The translations under genes were made by a program, and so were the position numbers. A stretch of 64,000 nt of DNA, from NCBI GenBank assembly GCA_905178155.1, contig CAJINV010000004.1, positions 1,518,784-1,582,783 of the forward strand. Reading direction: 5' to 3'. The notes under the pieces are model-generated. The model was not told the DNA's origin and did not search any database. It was given only the letters and a program-made list of their open reading frames with translations. This document shows positions 43,210 through 53,000 of the stretch, piece after piece. The first letter of the stretch is position 1, and each line of letters begins with the position of its first letter. The stretch comes from Amoebophrya sp. A120. Its lineage: Eukaryota; Sar; Dinophyceae; Syndiniales; Amoebophryaceae.

Positions 43210-43863
43210 TCATCTTCGATACTTACAATGTTGTGCACTATTCTTTATGTGCACTTTTAAATTTACATTGGCTGTTCGCTGAGTAGTACTGGTATCAGCT
43301 GCTACTTTTCCTGTGAACTCGTAATTGTACACGTCGACACTGACACAATGGCTGCAGAAGATGACGAGACCTTTACATACGAGCACAGCTGCCCCGACGT
43401 GGTGCCACATCCAGCTGCTCGCAACGTCGAACACGACAGAAGCAGGCGTCAAGGGGAACAAGTTGTGGGACCCCGAGAAGAGGAAGTTGTAAATGATCGC
43501 TATGGTGACCACGAGGAGCAGTCCGAAGAAGAAGAACCACAGCATGTTCGGGATCGAGTTGAACAACCAGATCAACATTTGCGAGAAGATCATCCGGGCG
43601 CAACCGCTCATCTTCCCGGCACTGACCACGTTGCCGCGGACGCTGGTACTAGTACTTCTAATTATTCCAACTCCTCTGCTGGGTTCTTCTCCTTCTTGTG
43701 CAGCGCGTGTTACGACGTTCTGGGCTGCGGAAATGGGAGTGGTGCTTGCACTTTTATGCAATAGAAGCGAAAAACTTCGAGAAGTAGTTTGTGTTCCTCG
43801 ACAGCCCATGGTAGATTTGTCTTGTTCAACATGATCCGTAGAGGTGGACGACGCAGAGTTCAA
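43210..43863 (-). CDS. Possible membrane protein on the minus strand
   Basis: A 217-codon open frame reading leftwards from ATG at 43863. It has two hydrophobic segments: MLWFFFFGLLLVVTIAIIYN and, later, VGAAVLVCKGLVIFC. In its middle part the codons favour C and G in the third position, as in the other genes here. The opposite + frame (43348-43764) is open too but has a less biased codon pattern, so the minus reading is preferred. The frame contains GTATGT near 43380, a possible 5' splice site, after which base composition becomes AT-rich, so the true exon may end there. It would be divergently arranged with gene D. No family recognised. Confidence 0.4.
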   Translation of the reverse strand: MNSASSTSTDHVEQDKSTMGCRGTQTTSRSFSLLLHKSASTTPISAAQNVVTRAAQEGEEPSRGVGIIRSTSTSVRGNVVSAGKMSGCARMIFSQMLIWLFNSIPNMLWFFFFGLLLVVTIAIIYNFLFSGSHNLFPLTPASVVFDVASSWMWHHVGAAVLVCKGLVIFCSHCVSVDVYNYEFTGKVAADTSTTQRTANVNLKVHIKNSAQHCKYRR

Positions 43864-44104
43864 TAAAGGTGCAAGTTGTACTAGTGCACGACTGTTTAGT
43901 ACTTATTCTTGCATTTGCAAGAATTTGGTGGACAACATTCATTCATGAGACGTTTGTTTGACGTCACCCCGCTTGACCATGCTGCGTGGCAGATCTTGTT
44001 GCATTTTTGTAGGAGCTAGTGCATGATTGTTTTTGCTTGTTCGCTGCCAAAGAAACTGACATGATCTACTGGTGTTGGGGAGGGCTCAAAGCCGCTTCTT
44101 CCTT

Positions 44105-46041
44105 GCATAAAAACCTTCTGGCAAGACAAGTGGGACGGTTTCGCCCGTAGTTTCTTCGGCGCCGCGGTGGTCCAGTCTTGTGCTTGTCTCTGTACGACAA
44201 TCCTCGAGTGTTTCGTCGGGGCCATTCCGATTGTGGCTTTGCTGAAGCTGGTCTGTGGCGTTCCGCAGCTGCTCTTCGTCGATTCCATTACGTTTCTCAC
44301 GGGCTATTGCACCTTCTTCGCGAGTATGCATGTGCATCTCACCTATGTCTTGGTCTGGAAATTATAAAGTGCGGACGTTGTGGTCATGCTGTAGTTTCTA
44401 CTGCATAGCATTACGATGAACAAGGAAAAGTAGCAGCACCATCACAGGTCGTAGTTTTGAGGAGGTGTCTCAATACCGCTACTTCCTGAAAAATTTCTGA
44501 CCCGGAGGACATAGTTCTTGCATTCAATAGCGAGCCCCGAGACGCGCAACCCTCTGTGCGTGAGGCTGTTGCAGGTGATGGCGTTTTTCGCGGTCCTTTT
44601 CCACGCGGTCGCGCTGCTCGTTCGTTTTGGTCCCGAGCCGCATCAACGGTCTTGGGAACAGTTTCTGAAACCAGACTGTAGTACATCAACCGTACTGGCT
44701 ACTAGAAAAGGAGGAGAACCTCCCTCGGGCGCAGCCTTATTTAGTGGTGCAGCATCAACCGGACCGGGGCCGTTCCCGTTCCGTGCAGGGACTGCTCCTA
44801 CTGGTGCAAGTACCAACATAGTTGGGGAGGTAGATGCGAACGATCCACAAGAACCTCTTCGCAGCAAGAGTGCAGCTTCGCTTTCGCACGCAGCAGCCTC
44901 CGGCTCATCTCCTCCAGGGGGTTCTTCCCCCGGAGCTGCGGACGTCGCAGTTGTACCGCCAGTAGCCGCTGGGGCTGGCGAAGGCCATGTTGATCTGGGC
45001 AGAAAAACAATTAAGAATCTCGTGCCAGACTACTACACGACCAAGAGTGCTGCCCCCGCTGGTCCTCTGATGTCGGCGGACAAGCAGGTGCAGCGACACC
45101 AACGCCCTTCGTCCGCATATGGCGTTCTCAAATGTTACATTCTTAACTGTTACGTGATCTGTCATGCAAAATTACAACCAGAATCGACGCGATCAAGCTG
45201 CTTCGCGTGATAAATTCTCGAAGAGCCAAACAGGCTAAAAGTCTGCGCCAAGTCTGTCATGCAAGATGCGCAAGGCCAAGGTCACCCCTTTCACTTTTGC
45301 CATTCTTGCATCTTCACAAATCCATGTAACAGCTGAGAGTGTAACAGTTGAGAACGCCATGCCGCAAGTTCAATCAACGACGGGCGAGGTCGTGGAGACG
45401 GCTCTAGTACTCTGCCTTTAGTAGCTCATGATCTTTCGTCCGCCAGTTCACCGGAAGGTGGACAGGGAGCAGTGGCTACAGACGGAACGAGGACCTTCAC
45501 GGCGACGATACTACCGCAGCCGCCTGGCACCTCCAGTGATTCGGAGGTAGTCCTAGTCTCCGGCACATCTTCTTCTACTGCTCCATCGGGACAAATAGAA
45601 GAAGTACAGAACTCAAGTACTACTTGCGTCTACTCGTTACACGGATTCGGTGGGGACGTGATCCTGCTGTGCGCTATCTTGCAGTACTGCGTGATTGGTT
45701 TTTTAGCGCGGTCTCGGTCCCGCGCACTGCTCCTGCAGGGACTGGATGGGGACCACCAAGACGGGTTTCGGTATCAGGGTGAAGTATCTGGCAACTATGC
45801 TGCAGATCCGTTCGCGCCGCAAATTTTCCACCAGGAGGTAGAGATGGCGAGTGGCATGAATCCAGGGGTATTTAATACGGATAGTACGGGAACAGCGAGC
45901 CCTTCCGCGCCTTCTGGAAACATCAGCAGCTCGGCGTCCCCGGATGGTGCCATGCCGCCAACTCGCAGTACTACTTTCTTGCCTTTTAGCGGCGCCGGAC
46001 ATCGTTTAGGCATCGAGAAGGAGAATGAGGGGAGTGCTTGA
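44105..46041 (+). CDS. Gene D: unrecognised multi-pass membrane protein
   Basis: Exons about 44105-44324, 44530-45118 and 45362-46041 (TGA 46039-46041). The first part has a hydrophobic, Cys-rich pair of helices (ECFVGAIPIVALLKLVCGVP), the second a helix joined across an introner (VMAFFAVLFHAVALLV) and the third another (VILLCAILQYCVIGFL). Between them are long Ser/Gly/Pro/Ala-rich linkers. There is no start codon in the first exon. The frame closes upstream at a TGA near 44065, so at least one more 5' exon is needed. Both introners have perfect TSDs and exact in-frame joins (FFASPETRNP, SSASSINDG). Function unknown. Confidence 0.6.
44325..44529. mobile_element. IE1 introner in gene D
   Basis: 205 bp, from TATGCATGTGCATC to TTCTTGCATTCAATA. 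Perfect TSD GCGAG. Confidence 0.9.
45119..45361. mobile_element. IE7 introner in gene D
   Basis: 243 bp, from TATGGCGTTCTCAAATGTTA to GTAACAGTTGAGAACGCCAT plus G. Perfect TSD CCGCA. Confidence 0.92.
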
Positions 46042-47011
46042 AGATGTCATAGTTGGCAAGGTAGTTAGTAGATAACAGCACGTCGTGGTCCTTCATCGTG
46101 TACCGACCGCTTTGCGTCCTTTAAGAGATGAAATTCGGAAGCCAATGACTTGGGAAGAACCGGCGGTTCTACATCTGCGAAGACCACATGCGTCGCATGC
46201 CGCCGGAAAATAAATCTGACTGAATCTTCACAAGGACCAGCGAATCAATGTTGCTGATGCGTAGGAAGTGTCTTCGGCTGAAATTTGGATGAAACAATAC
46301 TTGTGCCATGTGAAGAAGTGTCCATTACAGGGCTATGTGTTTGGCATCAAGAAAGATAAAGAGATCTTGGTCTTGCTCTGCCTGCGGTGTAAGTGATAGT
46401 TGTTCTCGGAGAGGAATCCCGAAGAAAGGAGCCTTCGCTGCCTCGGTCCGCTTTCGAAAAATGTCCTCTGCTCGCTGCTTTATCTTGAAAGAAGTAGTGC
46501 GAAGTTCAGCTCATTTGGATTTTGCTCACAAGATCTTCCCGATCTGTCTCGAATGTTTTTTTATCGCTCCGTCAAGACTATGAGTCAGCCGATCACGAGG
46601 ATGATGCTTTGTATGGCAATTTTGTTACAACCTTGCACCGTAGTTGAAGTCGTACTGCTTTCTGTTCTACATCTACTGTAGTTGTAGCGCCAGCATCAAG
46701 ATCGTCGATCACAACGCCGATTCGTTCCACTCATTCGCACAAAGTTTTTTTTTGCCGATCCTTGTTGCTTGTCCACGACCCATTCGGGAATGGTACTAGA
46801 AATCCTAGCACATCATGATCACAACAACTTCGTCTAAGCTCACTGACTCGTTCTTTCAACAAAGTGCTGCGCTACGTTTCTTTTTTTGACGCTTGTTCCC
46901 GTCGACATTCTGATTCTACTTGCTGTTAGTTCTGGGCAACTTCATCAACATTAAGGTTAGTTTTGTTTCGTGAAAAATCATAAACGGTGCTCGGTACAAC
47001 GATAGTACAGT
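46042..47011. other. Intergenic region, no convincing gene
   Basis: Short open frames at 46335-46681 encode a hydrophobic end (MMLCMAILLQPCTVVEVVLL) but have no supporting introner, so they are not called. An in-frame TAG at 47003 supports the start of gene F at 47012. Confidence 0.4.
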
Positions 47012-50000
47012 ATGGAGCTGCAGCTTCAACTGCAGAAGGCGTCTTGCGCTGGCAGCAAGAGGTCCTTTCGCTCGTCCGGTGACTCCTTTGTCTTGGAGCA
47101 TAGCATGATTCTCACTAACGTCGCTTTGCGTCCGAGAAGTGGTGCGCATGTAACAGCCCGAGGTGACAGCGCACCCACCGTGCTGTGTGCGACAAGAAGG
47201 TCCTGCCCATATCCACCGGATCTGGAGCAGGATGCAGATGCGCAGCAGATGGACGTCGGAACCTGCTCCAATGGGCTGTTCTACTCCCGAAGCAGTACTA
47301 CTAGTACAACCACGGGGCCTTGTTTGGATGTCGGTGCCACTGCAACAGCATCTTCTTCGTGTGGTAAAAAGACTCGCCGTCCAGCAGCAGCTGTGATCAA
47401 GAGCGCCAGAAGCGGTGGAAAAGTTCGTTCCCCCGGGGGAAGTTCTACAAGAGCCACAACATGTGTAGGAACAAGAGGACCACATGATCTTCACGTAGGG
47501 GCACTTCTACAGCACGCGCAAGAACTGCAACCGTCGAGGAAAACGTCATCTGCCACGACTGCCTCTTCACGGCGACCGGGTGGGAAAGTTTCTTTTTCCA
47601 CCGGGGCGAAAAGACTGATAACAAGCAGAAGGTCGTTGTTCTTGTTCCACATTTTTGCAACAGGCGGAGCTGCTGTGGCCAGAAGCGTGGAGGTGCTGAC
47701 AGGGACCACAAGCAAGATGTTGCTCATGTCCTCGCTCTCGCCGTGGTCCTCGTCCACCGTGCTGCCCGTAGGAGCGAGTTATCCATCCGAACCAGAGCAG
47801 GAACTGCAGCCGTGGCTGACGTACTTCGAAACGAGCGATCCAGACTGCTGGAGCAAAAACAAGCTGATCGACTGGGAGCTCTACCGACGGCAAATCTTCG
47901 ATGCCATCAAGGACGTGCACGACCTGCGCTTGTTGCGCCTGCCGTCGGACTTCCAGAAAAACTGGATTTTCGTGCTGAAAAACTTCTCCCTGGCGCTGCA
48001 GGAGTGTCCGCTGGGCACCATCGCGTCCTCGACGCTGGCCGCCGCCTGGCAGCAGAATCGGTGATATCCTGTGGAAAAACGTGCCTACACAAACCAACAA
48101 GGTTCGGCTGTCGCGCATGAAAGCTACCTACATTGGGGTCGCAGTTGTGTAAAAATCTTGTTTAGCTAGGCGGGTAGCTCTAGGTCTAGCTGTGCCACAC
48201 ATCGACCGCTCCATGAAGATCCTGCGGCTAGCATGGCAAACTCCCGAATAGTAGCATGAGAAAGCACTTCGCATGTTGTGGCTGCGCCTGTTGAGACACA
48301 TTCCAGTCAAGGCGAGTAGCGTGACAAACCTGGGGTGGGGACGTTTTTACTCAGGATGGGCAGCCGGTCGAGGCGAATCTGGTGGAAGAATTTCCCCTGT
48401 ACTTCCTGCAGACCCCCTACGAAAGTGCACGACAACCACTCCCCTTCGTTCTCATTTCTCATGCAAAACACCAACTCCATCTCCACAGCTTCCCTCCTGT
48501 CACTATCATGCATGACAGGTTCTCGTACTCGTTGCAACATCTTCCCAAGTAGCACTACACTCCTGCGCAAATTTGTCATGCGAAACTTGCATAAATTTAA
48601 ATATCTAGCATTCTTCTTGCCGACGCTTGTGTTGCTGTTCATCATGTTTCACAAACTTAGGCGAGAAGTTGCAGTTGTGCACTCTCATACCCTTATCCTG
48701 GAGCTAGTCGGCCGCGACGTGGTGGAGCTGCTCCGTTTGGTGAATTTCCGTGTCTTGATCACGACCGAGTGGCCCCTGTTCAAGATTTTGTGCCACCTGA
48801 ACTTTTATCAACTGTAAAAATGTCTGGGTCTGGAAGGATTCAACTTGTCATGCTGATTTTGGATCCTAAAAAAATCTGTATTGCATGAGCAGCAAAGAGA
48901 GTCCAAGTTTTGCTACACGGAAAGAGCATTTGTCCTGCGGTATAGGCATCAGGAAGCCCTCACAAAATCTGTGATGCTAGGGCATGCATCACAGACATCA
49001 GGAGTCATGCAAAATGTGCATGACAAACCTGGCAATCTTCCAGTCCCAGACATTTTTACATTTGATAACTTTGACCAGGCCCTGCAGGCGTTGGACGAGA
49101 ACAACGGCCCGCAGCAGTGCGGCGAGCTCAGCGTGTCTGGGTATCCGAGCCAGTTTATCCTCGACACTATCAGGAGCAAAAACGTCTCCATCCCACTCCC
49201 AGAGTTGTCATGCAAGTTTGCTGTTGCAGGAATGGAATGGAACATTTGTAGTGTTGTAAACAGGATAAGGAGACGGCTCTGTGATGCGGCGGTGCTTGCT
49301 AAACTGCACCATAAAACAAAGAGGAGCTTGTCAACAAGCGTGACAACTCCCGAAACTTCTTGATTTGTGTCGCTAAGATCCCAACTTGTGACTCTGGGGT
49401 GGGGAGCGACGGTTTTGCTCAGGATGGACGCGATCAATTCCTTCACGTCTTACGCTGAGAACAAGGGACTGCAAGCGGCCAAGTTTCTATCGTAAGAAAA
49501 AACTGCTTCACTGTAAAGATTTTGCAAGTTTTACATTACAAGTTCACTACACATTACAACGAAAACTTGCCATGCGAGGATCCTAAGGGAAAACACCGCT
49601 AAAAATCACTTGTCTTGCATGTGGAGCAAGACAAACACTTCAATGATGCATTTTCTGCATTACGGGTTTACAGTGAAACAGTTTTTTCTTGCGATAGTTT
49701 CTGAAGGAGCTAGATCCCATGATCTACGGCATCATGAAGGACCCCCGGGAGTTCGGCACCGTTTTCCTCACATCCTGCCCCTCCGGCGCCCTCAGCATCG
49801 CGACCGTGAGCTGCATATCCACAGTACTTGAAACGCCCCCACGAGCGGAAAGTGACTATCATGGGGACTACTACCTTGCTAGTTAGTGCACAAGTCAACC
49901 AGTTTCAATATTGGCCGTGATGCATCATGATGACGAGCTTGGGCTGCTCGCAGTGCAAGTAGTCGCGTTCAGCTAGTGTAGCCTCGTCAGAAATCGAGCG

Positions 50001-53000
50001 CCTTATCTTCGTGATCGTGATAGCATGCCCATGCGCTTGACATCGAGTTCCAAAACATATTTTACCATTATTTAGAGGATGCTCCGCATAGTTGGATTGG
50101 GCATGCAAATTTGCAATGAGAAACGCTGGGCGGCGGGGACGTTTTTCCATAGGATACTGCATTCTTGCCCTGATGGCTTCGCCGGTGCTATTCGAAAAAT
50201 TCGAGCGGATCGTTCAGATGTTGTTCGACGTGCAGATGGGATACGCAAGAAAACAAATCTACCGTGCAACCACACGACGGGCAAAATGCATCTTCACAAA
50301 GAGCCCGAAACATGATTGAGACTTGTCATGCAGAATGTGTTGACTGCAACTGCAACTGCTCGTGACGGGGAAGAGCGAAAAGCTTGTTTGGCATGCAATG
50401 TGAAATAAAACGAATGCCAGCATCATGATAGATCATTCGTGCCCGTCATGGTCTACGGTAATCTCAGAGTTTTTCAAGTGGATGCGAAGGTTCTGATCCA
50501 GAAGGAGACCCAAGACTGGAAGGTCTTCTGCATGATGCACGCCTTGGGAATATCCCGTGTAAAAACGTCCCCACACCACAGTTGTCATGCAATTCTGCAT
50601 GCCAAAAGGAAAAGCCAAAAAAGTTTCTCATGCGGAGCCCTATAATGAGAAGCATTTTCTAGTCGTGTTTTGGTATTTGTAATGCTAGAATCAGCACGCT
50701 ATGCTAGATCTGTGATGCTTCTGCACTAGCTAAACAGGATTACACTACGAGGACAAATTTGTCATGCCAAACAACCAAAGCTGGTTGATTTGTCTAGCAG
50801 ATTTCGCATTTTGACTATGGTGTGGGGACGTTTTTAATCAGGATAGGGAACGTTCCGGCTGCGGTCCTTCGACCTGGGCTTCCACTTCGAGGAACTGGTC
50901 CTGGAGAAAACGCCCATTTTTTCGTCTTTCACGCTGCCGCCCTTAGCCGGTACTAACACGGGTGGAACAAGAACATCGGCGCTGCAATTCCGCGTTTCTA
51001 GTGCGGAAAACTGCACTCACAGTTGGGTTGTCAGTCCGGGAGGTTTATTTCCTATTGAGCCTGATGCAACTACAATCACAGATGTGACCAAAATTCCCGT
51101 CCTGCGGTCGGGCGCCGAGTTTGACACACTCGGGAAGCAGCGGGACTTGAGTGCGTTATTGGACGCCCGCGTGAAGTTTGTGGACGTGATATTGCGAAGA
51201 AAAATCCCCCCTCTCCATATTGAAAAGGTATGTTTCTAAAAATTTGTGATGCTGATTTGTGACCACAAATCCTGTCTCTCTTGCAAGAAGGCAACTCCAA
51301 AGAATCTGCCGCCTTATGGAGGCGATTTGTAAGGCCGTTTCACCTGCTACATGGCAGGCCTCTGCTATGCTAAGCGCCTACAACAAAACACCCCTACGCA
51401 GACTGAGGCTTTGCCTGTAGTGCCTCACTGCAAGACAGGTTTGTGTACACAAATCCAGCAACAGGAGTTTCCGTTTCAATATGGGGAGGGGGGATTTTTC
51501 CTCTCAATACATGACCAACCCGGGCCGCAAATTCTCGACCGGTGCAGACGCGAAAACGCCCGAGAATCGGCTGTTGCCTGCCCTGCCACAGAACTACGAT
51601 TTGTACAAGTGGGTCAAGGAGGCGCTGCTGCCCTTGTTTGATGTTCCGGGACCGGGAAAAATGGAAAGTCAAAGTACTGATTTTAGTACTTCTAACCCCT
51701 ACGTTTACCTGTCCGCGGTGGGCGGGAAAATGATGCAGCCGTACGTGAGCGGCTTCGTGTATGGCGCTCTCAAACGTTACATTCTCAACTGTTAAGTACA
51801 CGAATCTGTGATGCAAGAACAGCAAAAATGAAAGAAAAGTGGGAAGTGTGCGCCAGTTTCCATCACAAATTTGGAACGGATTGTCATGCTGCTTGGCCCG
51901 CCTTCGACAGTTTGTCATGCGAAGCACCTTGATCGTGTGGAGGCTGGTGGCAATTTTGCATGACAAAACCACGCAACAGTTGAGGGTGTAACGTTTGACA
52001 ACGCAATATCGTGCGCCGGTTTTTTTTGGAGTTGAAGTTGAAGGGGCTGATTCTAGCCTGTCTGGACGAAGACGGGTTGGCGGCCTGTCAGGCGGAAAAG
52101 AGGAGGTACTATACCACTGCTTGCTTTTTTTTTCCGATTCCACTCTTGGTTTTTGTGATTCGTCAGCTCTCCCTCGTTGGCAAGCGAGCCTCCTGCACGA
52201 AGATGCAAGTGGCGAGGAGAATAAACTGCATAAAGTTCTTGATGATGTACACAACGAATTTTGAAGTTTTTTTTTATTGTATGATGTTGCGTCATGATGC
52301 ATATGCTTCAAAAACAAAATTCCAACAAACACATCAAAGTAACTCCTTCAGATTCTCCTCCGCGTCCGGCGCGACAACTGCCGAAGACCCGTATGCCACT
52401 TTTCTTTGTCTGGACTCGCAACAAGGGCACGTGATTTACAACAAGCATCGGTGGATACCGGTTTTGCTCAGCATGAATCTGTACGCATTTTTGCAAATAT
52501 GTCTGGGTCGGGAAGAGTCAACATTGCAAGGTTTCTGGCCATGCTTGCCTGCAGTGACTTTGAGCTCGGTGATTTGCCGTCGTGGGCGCAAAAAGATATT
52601 CTTGCCTGTCATGCACAAACGCCGTCTGACTTGCGGAATTCTGATTCGCAAGAACACATACATAGCAGCTCGTCAACGACAAAACATTGCTGCGCTCCTT
52701 CGTTGCGCCTTACATGGCGCCGCCCACAATTCGTCACAGACTAGCATTTTACGACTTGTTTCCAGACTCAGATGAAATATTTCCAGTGCATAATCTGGAT
52801 GTCCTTTGGCTAGACTTCGATATCTACCTGTTTCAAGACCCCGTGAAGCACATCAAAACCCTGGTGCCCGATCCGGAGCTCAAGGGCGTGCTGGACTTCG
52901 AAAAGAAAAAGCGGAGGAACCTACCACTGACCTTTGCAAACGTGCCCGAGACGTCGCATCACCCGGACGAGCCGATCGGGTTTGATACCGATTCGGTGGA

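Noticed and set aside
43348-43764. Plus-strand 138-codon frame opposite the putative minus-strand membrane protein
   Set aside because: It is the charged complement of a hydrophobic frame and its codons are less biased to C/G in the third position. Not fully excluded.
47567-48118. Minus-strand 183-codon open frame opposite gene F
   Set aside because: The + frame continues across several TSD-exact introners into a recognisable glycosyltransferase.
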